NCBI RefSeq assembly: GCF_905147365.1
Contig: NC_056407.1
Coordinates: 18,273,980 to 18,337,979 of the forward strand
Reading direction: 5' to 3'
Length of the DNA stretch: 64,000 nt
DNA from: Aricia agestis
Taxonomy: Eukaryota > Arthropoda > Insecta > Lepidoptera > Lycaenidae
Numbering within the stretch: the first letter of the stretch is position 1; each line of letters starts with the position of its first letter. Under the pieces are notes generated by a model. It was not told the DNA's origin, did no database searches, and saw only the letters and a list, made by a program, of their open reading frames with translations. The translations under genes were made by a program, and so were the position numbers. This document shows positions 42,353 to 54,800 of the stretch, piece after piece.

Positions 42353-44405
42353 TAGTTTATTAAACCGACTTCCAAAAAGAAGGAGGTTATATGTTCGTCA
42401 ATTTACATTTTATTTAGCGATCTTGTGGTTCTTTTTGGGCAAAAGATATCCACCACTGCACTGCTCCAGAGTTTTTTTTACTATTCAAAAGGTCGCATAA
42501 TTATTTCATCATACTACAAATAATTTTATTTAAAGTGCGGAAAAACTTAAAGTCTTCCATAAGGTTGTAGGGGGTAAGGGGTATAGAATAAACTGGTATA
42601 TTTGTGCGCTTATATTTAATGAACTCTGAATATCACAACAGGTTGCCTCACACAACGCAAGCCACAAGCCAAGCTGACAATCACGACAATTGATACATCA
42701 TTCCAAACGAATGTAGACACACCTCATGATAATATTATTCAAACATGGCGCTTTGTCGACATTTTATTCACACATTCTATTTTTTATGACTTCCCTTTGT
42801 CTATCTCAAAAAAAGGTACTTTTATAGTAATTTTATACTGCTAGTTAAACCAAAAAAAATTAAGAAGTAAGAAGAAAAATGATATTTATTTTACCTGATA
42901 AATTAAAATAATATCTTGACTCTAAAGTTAATCTCCGTTACTGTAAATATCTGTAAAATGGCTTTTCCAACGTATCATACAAAGACAAAAACGTGGTCGG
43001 CTTAGTTTAGGTGTGGTATAAATATTTCTATTATTACCCATTACATTTTGTAAAAAAGCACTTCGTTATAAATGTTTCTACTTAATCAATCAATCATAAA
43101 TTAAAAATATAAATAATGATATTGATGAAACAATAAACAACAAAAACCATTACAAGATTACTTTAGAAAACATATATAAACAATCTAAGAAGTTATAAAA
43201 CATGAAAATAGATATAGAGAAATAGCTGCCATATATTACGCCCTGTTTCTAAGGTTTTTTGACAGTAGTTTATCTTTTTAACAGCGTTGTTGATTGGTTA
43301 ATATTTTGTCGTTAGCTAATCAAAAGTGCTAGAGAATATTCAATAAACTCCTGTAAGAAAAACCTTAGCAACACAAAAGTACAAAATACATTAGTATGTA
43401 AGAACTTACATTTTAATTATCACCTACCAACAATCAACCTCACAAATACAATATTATTAAACTTTTAACGCTGAAAATTGTAGGTAAGAAATTTTATCGT
43501 TACAATAATATAATATGTACATTTTTTCATAATGTTTTGCAAAAAAAGTGTAACATATTGAACTATCTATATCAATCCAGGGCTATTTTACAAGTAGATT
43601 CTATTATAGATGATTTTGTCGTCATCATTGTAGTTCGGATCAGTGATAATATATTATGTATTGCTGTATAGCCTATAGGAATGGACACAATACTGGTATA
43701 GTTACATTGAGCGTAATCAGCCCAAAGCTAATTCTTTTTAAACTTCACATTTACAATTACCTACTACACTGACCACAGAGATAAGTTTTGCTACAAACTT
43801 TATTTTCTGTCGTATATTTTATTAATCACAAAACATTTGGATTTTCTTATTCTAAATAATTTTTTTATTTTATTATTATTCTAAGAACCTTGTTTACGAC
43901 GGCTAAAGTGATGAAAAGATTATCTCTGCCTCTCAGTACACAGTAAGCAGCGACACAAATCCCCAATAAGTTATTTTATTTGTCACTTATCAGGAGTAAT
44001 AAAGACTTGGAAAGTTCAATTTATTTGCTAAAATATTTTACGCTGTTTGTAGACTGACGCTGCGACCTGCGTGACAAAATAGCGGTAAAGCGAGATGCAA
44101 CATGACACATTGCTATTGGACTTGTGAAACAGAACATATTCTGTCAGTTGCTTATCGCAGTTCGCAGCGTCGATGTACTAGCAGCATCCGGGAGTTGACA
44201 GTATGTTTAAAATTTTAAAGTAATTATTAAATTTTATAGATTTATTGATAAAAACTCTAAAACAATACAAATAACGAAAAAATAATTATTGATTTATTTT
44301 ATTTTACATTGAAAAAATTTGGATTTATTAACTGTAAGTCACGTGATTGGAAACGCCAATCTGAAGCAGTGACGTCATCGTTCAGTGTCAAACAAAATTG
44401 GCACT

Positions 44406-44449
44406 CACTTTTGCGGCAGTAAGGTTAAACACTTACTGCCGCAAAAGTG
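44406..44449. repeat. Perfect 18-bp hairpin with 8-nt loop
   Basis: CACTTTTGCGGCAGTAAG (44406-44423) and CTTACTGCCGCAAAAGTG (44432-44449). No T tract or gene is adjacent. GCCACAAAAGTGATT repeats part of the arm at 44462-44476. Confidence 0.9.
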
Positions 44450-45897
44450 ATTACGTTCATAGCCACAAAAGTGATTTCAAAACCTAATTTAAAGCCTCAT
44501 TAAATGGTTTAAACACTTTTCAATAAATCAAAAATAAATACATTATTAATTTCATAATTTAGTTACGCATTTATAATAAACGTTTTCAAAAAATACATCT
44601 CCAATAATATTATGTTTGGCAAATTTTACAACCGATATTAGGTTTGATTACAAATAAACAGACTAGGTTTTCAGGTTAAACTTATTACAAAAGAAATGGT
44701 GGTAACTTTTAAATGACTACAATAATCATAATAATAACTATTATTAACATAACATAAAACATAACAATCAAAAATAAATTAACAAAATTCAACAAATAAA
44801 TTTTGGTGGTCGTCAGGTACTAACTTTATATGACTTAGATAGTTTTAGTTGCCAATTCTCAATATTTAATTCATTTTAATATTACCTTCATAAAGCTAAT
44901 AATACTTTAACAAAATTGCAGGAATATAGTAATTATTGGCGTAAAGGGGGTATCCCTTTACGCCTATATAGTGTTCGACACTTCTGTCAATATTTTCTTC
45001 CATTCTAGAATGTTCTGTGAAAATTCATTATATTCGGGTTATCAATGGTATCTTATTCACTAATCTAAATCACTATAATATCTTTATTGAAAATATCGTC
45101 CGCATTCTTGCCGCATAAATAAATCTTATAAGCCACGTAGGTATATCATTGATAGTTTTTTTTATAATTTGATAGCTTTTATTATACTAGTAACACTCTA
45201 TTGTATTAGGTGTAAACCTGTAATGATATAAGTTGTAAGTTGTAAATAAATAAACATATTTGACATGGCACGGAAGCGGGCTTATTGTAGCTGGCAATAT
45301 TTGGCAGAGTCAAACGTGTATAGCGTTTGCTTAATATAGGGTGCATAATATAATATGGTAACACATTGTAAATTATAGTTTAAATAAAAATAAGGAAAAA
45401 TCATGTCTTTCGAAACATCAATTTCATAATATCGATTATGATTTATAAACACTTAAATAATATATAATGAAATACCTTTTTTCACATCTAAAAATCGACT
45501 AAAATATGACCGACACAGACTTTTCTGCCTACCGGCAAATTATGTCTATCATAATGAAGATATGGATACGATATTCCATACTATTATCTAGACATTGGTC
45601 ACACTTTTGTCTTGTCTCACACTCGTAGTTGTTGCAAAACACTTAAATATTTTATCTTAATATTATTTCTAATACACTACCTACTGTGTTATAGAATATT
45701 TTTGTCGTAACAAATGTCAATATCGTATATGCCGTAGGTACCCAATTGTTTTTTTATAGATTTAGTATTAAGTACCCCAAGTAGGGGTAGGGCTAGGGGC
45801 GCTGTTGTGTTAAGTTGAACAGTTTTATACATACTTGGGGTAAATAAATTTCATATTATAGAATACTCGGTACCTGTTACTCAGGTACTCTAGGTTC

Positions 45898-48800
45898 TCA
45901 GTTGGTGGGTATACGGTCTCGCAGGTAGGACAGCAGGCTCGCAGTTCCTTTCGCTAGGATCGCATGCCGCGGCTGACGGAAACAGTTGCCCATCAACTCC
46001 AGGGATCTGTAACAACATCCATGCTAATATTATAAATGCGAAAGTGTGTTACTTCTTCACGCCCAAACCGCTTAATTGATTTTGCTGAACTTTGTTATGG
46101 GGATACCTACTTTCTGTCCCGGGAAAGCACATAGGGAAAAATGTACGGTTTTCGCGCTATAAACAAATTTTTGCGCAACGGAGTACCGGCGTCATCTAGT
46201 AATAATATATGTGAAAGGTTACATGGCTGTATATCGACGGAAATGTTGAAGAAGTAATTTGGTTTGTCGCCTGTTAAGTATAGATTTATGAAGTATTCGG
46301 CAAATCAGACGCGCAGTGAATGTGCGTGCTCGTATTAAGGCCCGTGCGTGTCTGTGTGCGTACCACTTCACGCCCAAATACACACTCACTTGTGTGCGTA
46401 CTACAGGTGAGTAAAGTTGTCGAGATTAAGCAAGACAAGTCACCGTCATATTATAGCTTAGCGTATATCATATATGTGTGTGTGTGTATAAGTTGCCGAG
46501 CTTAGGCGGCACAGTCGCTGTTGTTAGTATAAGGTCGAGCACGGCGAGCCTTCTCAGCCGCGCGTATGTATGAGTCCGTATATGCTGGCATATGCGTGTC
46601 TGCGAACGGCAGACACGTGAAGTTGCCGAGATCTAGCACACCGGCGCCGCAAACGCGTGTATGTATATGTTCGTGTATACGTGCGTGCGTACCGCAAATG
46701 CGTGAAGTTGCCGAGCTCGGGCAACACAGTGGCAATACTATTGTTGGTGAGATCAAGCACGGCGAGCCTCTTCAGCCGCGCGTGTGTATGTGTCCATACA
46801 TGCGAAGTTGCTTAGATCTAGCACAGCGGTGCCGCAAATATATTGTATATGTATAGTGTGTGCGTACCGTAGATGCGTGAAGTTGCCGAGCTCCGGCGGC
46901 ACAGTCGCGATGCTGTTGTTGGTGAGATCTAGCACAGCGAGCCTCCTGAGCCGCGCGAGGGAGTCGGACGACACGTTGATCTCCGTTATCCTGTTCTCAG
47001 CCGCCAGCAGTATCTCCAGGTTCTCCATGTCGTACACGCACCGCGGTATCTTCGTCATCCTTAAAAGATAAATTGATGTGTCAGTTCTTATACAGGACTA
47101 GATGACGCCCGCAACTCCGTTGCGCCAAAATTCGTTTATCGTGCGGTAACCGTACATTTTTCGGGGATAAAAAGTATCCTATGTCCTTTTCCGGGACTCA
47201 AAGTATCTCCGTACCGAATTTCAGCAAAATTGATTCAGCGGTTCAGGCGTGAAGAGGTAACAGACAGACAGCTGACACACTAATTTCACATTTATAATAT
47301 TAGTAAATTATGGATACTTATGCCAATTTGGAACGGAAAAAATGTAGGTGTGTTGTAACTTCAGTGTGGTAAAATTATTAGCATAAATATACCAAAATGA
47401 GACATTAAAACTGCGGCTGTAGGCGACATCAAGGATTTAGGCGGCGCTGCTTTGTGTTCCGCCATAAGTATAGTATATTCACGTTAAGCCAAGATACGAT
47501 GTATCTTCTTTAAGACAGAGATAAAATAAATGCTTAACACTCGCTCACACTCTTACCGAAGGTAGGATAGTATTTGTAATTCACTTTCCAATACATTTCA
47601 TTGTCGTCATGACGCTTTATAGTCTACAAATTGCACGCATCATATCACCTGTTATTAGATATGACGAGCTCCCTCAAGGTCTTCAGTCGTCCGAGCTCCG
47701 GAGGCAGGTCATCCAGGCAGTTCCTGCTGACGTCTAGGAATTGCAGATGTCGGCAGTCGGCCAGCTCGCCCGGTACACGCTCTATGCTGTTCCACGACAG
47801 GACCAGCTGGGAGAGAGTCTCGCTTAGGCTCCATACACTGAAAACATCATATTATTTATTATGTTATGTTGTGCAGGGCCTGAACTAGCTAGTGAGCCGC
47901 TCCGGGCAAAGATAATTTTCGCCGCCCTTTATATACAGAAAACCATAAAAGTCATAAGCTAGTTTTGTTGGGACCGGGGGTTTATGAACACTATCCAACC
48001 CGAAGTCGGCTCGAAGGTAAAATTCTCAAACTTGGGTGGTGGATGACATATCTAGGTTGGAAGATAAGTCAATTTTGCCACCCTTCAATTTTTGACGCTC
48101 TGGGCAAATGCCCGGCTTATTTAGCGTACTGGACTATCCAAATCAGTACTTAGGCTATCCAAAATTATAAGCATGAGCACTTCGACCATAATAATATTAT
48201 GTCTAAGGTTTAAGTAATAGTTTTCGACAAGTGTTTCCATCCATCTATACTAATATTATAAAGCGGTAGAGTTTGTTAGTTTGTTTGTTTGTTTGTACGC
48301 GCTAATCTCAGGAACTACTGGTCCGATTTGAAAAATTCTTTCAGAGTTAGCTAGCCCATTTATCGAGGAAGGCTATAGGCTATATTTTATCACGTTGAGA
48401 CTAATAGGAGCGAAGAAATAGAGGAAAATGTGGAAAAAACGGGGGGAAATTATTAGGAAGGACATATTTGAAAGCGCTAATCTTAGGAACTGCTAGTCCG
48501 ATTTGAAAAATTCTTTCAGTGTTAGATAGCCCATTTTTCGAGAAAGGCTATAGGCTATATTTTATCACGCTAAGACTAATAGCAGGAAAGAAATAGAAAA
48601 AAATGTGGAAAAAACGGGGGAAGTTATTTGAAAGGGCTTATCTCACGAACTACTGCAGCAATTTTTCTGTTATTTGGCACAGATAAGAAGTAGACCACGT
48701 GAAGGATCATAGGCTATTTTTTGTGGACTAATTTGTCTCTGAAATATCTAATTTTTAACAACAGGTATAAACTAATGTCCACGCGGACGAAGTCGCGGGC

Positions 48801-51800
48801 AACAGCTAGTCGTGTATCAATTTCTACAAAAAAACTAATATCATCAAAACGTTTATCTGTATGTAGGTCAAGGCTATGTTTCGGTAACAAACATCAGTTC
48901 CAGATTACTTGGAAACGGAGCTATTAAGAGGATTCCACACCGCCCTTTTTTCCATACAAACGTTGTCCCCTGTTTCCTCCCTGGTTAATGCTAGTAGAGT
49001 TATAATTTTTTTCCTGAATATCTACGGCCACTAATCCAATGTCCCTATGTTTTCTTTTTTTTCATAATTTAATTATTAAATAAGATAATAACGTTCAAAA
49101 ACCCAAAAAAATGGCCAGATTTTCCGCTGTGTTCAAACGTCCAGAAAACAGATTTGGCTAGATTATACAAAAAAAAGCAAAACATAGGAACACAGCTCAA
49201 GCCTTTTTTTAATCTTTAATGAAAAAAGTACTTAAATCGGTTAAGTTTTGGAGAAGGAATCAGGGGACAACGAATCGTTGATTTTCTGGATTTTCTGCAG
49301 TTGTCTCTATCGCGTTCTGCGGTATAGGCTTGAGGTAAGGGAGACAGCTATAGATATTACACGTACTTTTTTTTCATTTCTCTAGCCCCTGTTGTATCCT
49401 CTTAAAGCTTTATATTTCCGCTTGACTAGCTGCTGCGGCTGCGGCGCAGTGGAGGTCGCTGTTCAAGGTCGCGGTGTTCACACGCTATACAATGTCATCA
49501 TACAGACCACATGTATTGAATTACAGAAAAACTATAGTATATAGACTAGTACTGTTCAGTTTTTAATATCCTAATATCGGCTAAATCCTTCCTACTAATA
49601 TTATAAAGGCGAAAGTTTGTTTGGATGTATGGATGTGTGGAATGTGGATGTATGGATGTATGGATGTTTGTTACTCTTTCAAGCAAAAACTACTGAACGG
49701 ATTTTAATGAAACTTTACAATAATATAGCTTATTCTTCAGAATAACACATAGGCTACAATTTTAACCGACTTTCGGAATGTGTTATGTTCGTTTTTTTAT
49801 CTTCAACGATTACTCCGCCGTTTGTGAACCGATTTTCAATTTTTTTCTTTTGGTGTATGGGTTATTATTCCAATTTGGTACCATATTCATAAAAATGGTG
49901 ACCTGATAAAGAGATCCATAAGTAATCGACGGAACTCCTCAAAATTTATATGGAAATATGTGGTGACTTCGGTTTCGTGAGCAGTATTCTAAGCATATGC
50001 TACCAACAAGTAAGATTTTGCACCAAGGTATACCATGGTTCGGAAGGTGCTGAGAGAACTCCTGATTCTTTGATTCTTTATAGATACAAGTTTGGGAGTC
50101 CGCTCTTAAAACAACGTCGTTATAAGAGCGGAAAGCATAATATGCTACTATGCAAATTACCTTCATCTTAATCATCATCACTACCATAAACCGTTATAGA
50201 ACCATGTGTCGTCCCGTTTTGACCCTATTATTCATATTCTTTTATGACATATCACTTAAACCGCGGGTAACACCGCGGGGCACAGCTAGTAGAAAATAAA
50301 TTATAGACATTACATTTAAACGCACATACCATGTGGGCATGAGATCATAGGATTCGTCGAAAATGTTGTGGGGGAGTACAGATAATTTGTGAGAATCGAT
50401 CTCGATTCAGTATTCACGGATCCCAAACTCAATCTCTCGAAGCTCGAACGCGGAGTAATCGTGGTAGAAAATAATATAATAAACGTACACAATTAATTAT
50501 TAACGCAACAGAACACTAAAATCGTTCGATAATAATAATATCTATGGACGCTTCACACCACGTCAGTCTGGCCCCATGCTAAGTACCTAAAGGACTTGTG
50601 TTACAGGTACCAGACAACGGAAATAATATATTTAATACTTTTATACTGTACATTAAGATTTTTATTATATCATACACATATTTAATACACATCCAGACCC
50701 GGGAACATTGAAAACTTTTTTGTTCCGTCGGCGGGATTCGAACCCGCGACGCCCGGCTTGAGCTACCAACGCGCTCACCACTGAGCCACAGAGGTCGTCA
50801 AATACATCACTTTTTATAGCCCAAGGCCTATAACGCAATATACTTGAATGTATTCCAATGGGGATTCCTTTTTAGGGTTCCGTAGTTTGTTTTTATTATG
50901 TCACGCTACATAAACTGCTAATTAAATAACATAAATTCGCGTTGCGGCTCTAATGAAAATGGCCACGTCGCGTTCTGGCAATCACAAAAAGACCATAAAG
51001 CGAAAATCGTGTCGTGGCTGATATGCTATGTACCAAGCGTAATACAAAATATTTTTTCTTTTACTAAATCGTGCAACATTTCAAAAATTTTAAAAACACT
51101 ATTTAAATGTTGCTTTCTCGGTATATAAACTTCGTATGTGGAATTGCGATGCGAATTCGCACGAATTCACAATTATGTGTGGGAGCCCTAAAGTCGAAGT
51201 TAAGCCAAGTATTAGTGTTGCTAACCTAAAAAACTGTATGTGTACTGCAGTCTTAAATCACTTTGCGTTAGTCTACAACCGCATCCAAGCAAACTTTTCT
51301 GATATCTGTCACAGGTTATATCCCTCAACCTAAAAGATCCCAAATGTACTCACCCTGGCGGCACAGCCACAAGCTTGTTCTTCGACAGGTCTACGATGTG
51401 TACTTCAGCGGCGGCGGCGGCTCGGAATACCTCGTCCGGAACGGCGGTCAGCTCACGGGACACCAGCAGTAGCGAGTTGCTCTTGCGCATCGTGTACCTG
51501 CGACGTGGACGTGGTTATGCAAAACAGAACAGAGTCAAGACACTAAAGCTTTAGGCTCAATTTATACCGCCGTGGAATGGAACGGAAGTGGCGAAACTGT
51601 ACATAGCACAAAATATATATAATATTATACTGTTTTTTTAATAATAATTATCAACAGTATAATATTATATATACATAGAGGCGTCCCCACACCAAGCGAG
51701 CAGCCTCGGGCGAGGCTCACCGTGCGTGGCATGTACCGTACCGCTCGGGCGAGCGCGAGCCGATGTCGGTTTTTTGATTTGCTCAAAGGTGCCTCAGTCC

Positions 51801-54800
51801 TTTGCCTCGCGCAGTGTCGTTTGCCTCGCGTCAGGTGTTTTGGTTTGTGCCGCGTTCAAAAATTAACGATCAGTGTCGACAACTAATAAGTTTATACGCC
51901 ACAAATGTATAGCTTTGGGTTGCCAGGGATCCCAATTACACTAACAGGGGGATGAGGGAAGATTCTTGGAGAGAAATCAGCCGCAAAATGAATATTTCTG
52001 TTAAGGATGTAAAAAAATTGAGTCTTTGTTAGGATCATACAAACGAGATTCTCCTATTTCTTATAGTTGTGTACAGCAAAATAAAACCATGCAAGCACGG
52101 TTGTGCGTACGTGCGGTACGTCGTGTCTTTGTGCTCAACTGAGCAATGACTCGGGCTTTTCGATCGAGGCTGCCTCTTAGTGTACGCCCGTCTGCCTCGC
52201 CCGATTAACGCGCGCGGCGGGCCTCGCCCGAGGTTGCACGTTTGGTGTAGTCCGCCTAATGATGCTTCCATTCCGTTCCATTCTGCGGCGGTATAAATTG
52301 AGTCTAAGTGTGAAATTGGGACAATGTGTCCTATTCTTTAGGTCAGTGATGCTATTTTCAATTTTAAGCGAATCCTGGAATGAAACATATTTGCGTAACT
52401 ACGTCCAGTGACCATTTTATTATGTCCCATTTTCACAATCGCCTAATACTGTATTTTGTAGCTTATTGATGTGTGTTTTGTTTTAGCTAATTTAATACTT
52501 ACTTATCGGGCCACTCCTCCTTACACCTGGTGTCCTCCTCGTCCTCGCACATGCGGTCCCTCAGGTATTTCATCATGCGGTCGGTGCCGCCTCGGATCAC
52601 GTCCTGCCGCACGCTCGACAGCCGGTTTCCCTCCATACTGATACTCTGGAGCTGGGAGAGCAGACCCAGGTTCTTTGGTAGCCTGGCCAAAGAAATAGTA
52701 ATCACACAATGGAACATTTTTAAATGGATGAATATATTACTTACTTAATACTTACTAATATTATAAAATATTTGAAAGTGTGCATGTCTTGTCTGTTACC
52801 TCTTCACTCCCAAAACTGTATGTACGGTTCCCGCGCGATAAACCAATTTTGGCGCGACGGAGTTGCAGGCGTCATCTAGTATAGTATAAGAATATTATGC
52901 CTCCGTGGTCCAGTGGTTAAGAGCGTGGCTCATGACTCGGAGGTCGAGGGTTCGATTCCCGCGTTGGAAACATGTTATTTCCAAGTTTGGTTAGGACAAT
53001 GCAGGCTGATCACCTGATTGTCTGACAAGTAAGATGATCCATGCGTCGGATGGGCATGTAAAAAGTCGGTCCTGCGCCTGATCTCTCGCCAGCCGTGTCG
53101 GTCTTCCGTCCCACTGGGTTATGAGAGTGAAGGAACAGAGAGTGCCTTGGGTACTGCGCACACACTTGAGCACTATAAAATTACTCCTGCGTACCTGGCC
53201 GGGTTTCAATGAAACTGGCCACCGTCACCGAAATCGGTGTGGGGAGTATTATGGTTATCTGTATACACTATACAGGGTGCAATTAAACCTTCCAAATTAT
53301 TACCAGGACTTAGGTATCATTAGGAGAGTTCATTTTGCCCCAAAAAAAATGGGGCACGTCACGCGCGGGCGACTTCTAGTGTCCATTAATTGTAGTGTTT
53401 TTTGGGATAACTTTCGGAAGCTATTTCTCAACATTTTATGTACTGAGTGATTATAAAAGAAAAAATACGTGTATTTTTATTTTTAACAAGGATTAATATA
53501 TCAAAATTTGGCAGGATGGTTTAATTGCACCCTGTATAAAGGGCGGCGAAAGTATTATTCCACCAAAAACATACCTGTTAAAATGGGGCCAAGTTCCTAT
53601 CGGCAAATTTTTGGTCTAAAAAAGAGTTGAAATCCAATCAACAGCCTGATCCATAATACTTCTAATTTGAACATGGCAGGTTAATTTTATTATATTACTA
53701 TCTAATTATACAATGGATAAATCAAAAGTTACGTATAGCACGAAAACCTGCCAAGTTCTTTAGAAGTATTATGGATCAGGCTGTTGATGAAAATTTGCCG
53801 ATAGGAACTTGGCCCCATTTGAACAGGTATGTTTTTGGTGGGATTTCAATACTTTTTTTTTTCAAGAAATTATACCTATTTTTTTCTTTTTGTGCCACAC
53901 CCGACCTCAACAATACCTTCGATATATGGTGCTAGTTGTATTTGTTAAACTATTAATAGAAGCGAAGTTTTCAAGTAAACAGTATTTATTTAACCTATAT
54001 CAACTCCCAAGCAGTCGAATTCGACCGCGTAAACAATAGATTTCCAAGAATCCGCGATCGAAGGATTAATAAGCTATAGCCTATCAGTATGCATTATACA
54101 TGATGACAATATTTTAAACTAATCCTCTCCCACCCTCCTCATCGTATTCTCATCGTATCACTGGCGTATAAGAATTTTACCTATAGTTCGTAGAGGAGCC
54201 GACTCGCGCTTGACCGATTTCGTCTTATTTTTTTTATTAATCTACATATTATAACACACAACCTGAGTGTCAAATTTCATTACGTTAGGAAAATTGGAAG
54301 TGGTATCTAAAGTTCGTAGATGAACCGACTCACGCTTGACCGATTTCTCAAATTTCTCAATTTTTTTAATCTACTTATAACACACGACCTGCGTGCCAAA
54401 TTTCATAACGCTAGGACAATCGGAAGTGGCCTCTAAGGTTTGTAGGTGAACCGACTCACGCTTGACCGATTTCTTAAATTTCTCAATTTTTTGTTAATCT
54501 ACATAATATAACACGGGCATTTTCAAAAAAATGTGTACCCCTGGTTTTTACCTTGTCCCTTGACTTCGCTACAGATTATTTGTAAAAAATTACATACTAA
54601 CATTTTGTAAGTTTAATGTAGGAGCAAAAACAAGTTTTCTTTTATTAAAATACATTCACGTTTGTATAAAAATTTATTTAGTATGAGATTTATAAGGGTT
54701 TTTAAGTACCGAAACCTATTAAATTCACCTGTCCCCTTCCCAGAAGTTGTAACAAAATCTTTAATAACTATTTTTTTTCTTAAAGTAAGTTACTTAAAAA

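Larger units (their letters stand above)
39845..45890. other. 6-kb intergenic stretch between the PAN/ZP and LRRC40 genes
   Basis: No supported gene. It contains a GC-rich inverted repeat of GCTCG-type words (40128-40378), a TA-flanked MITE (42220-42352), small TIR elements at 43251-43372 (CTAAGGTTTTT ends), 44054-44174 (GACGCTGCGA ends) and 45771-45842 (TACCCCAAGTA ends), and hairpins at 44406-44449 and 44939-44965. The rest is AT-rich without recognisable structure. It should hold the PAN/ZP promoter at its left edge. Confidence 0.6.

Noticed and set aside
42312..42500. 62-codon plus-strand ORF
   Set aside because: Starts inside a TA-flanked MITE and continues into a dispersed AACCGACTTCC-type repeat.
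50725..50800. tRNA gene on the minus strand
   Set aside because: A and B boxes are good, but the acceptor stem does not pair and a SINE body and ATT-type tail follow. Called a tRNA-headed SINE.
52900..52975. tRNA gene with CAT anticodon
   Set aside because: No pairing acceptor stem, and the sequence runs into a SINE body seen again at 34008-34218.
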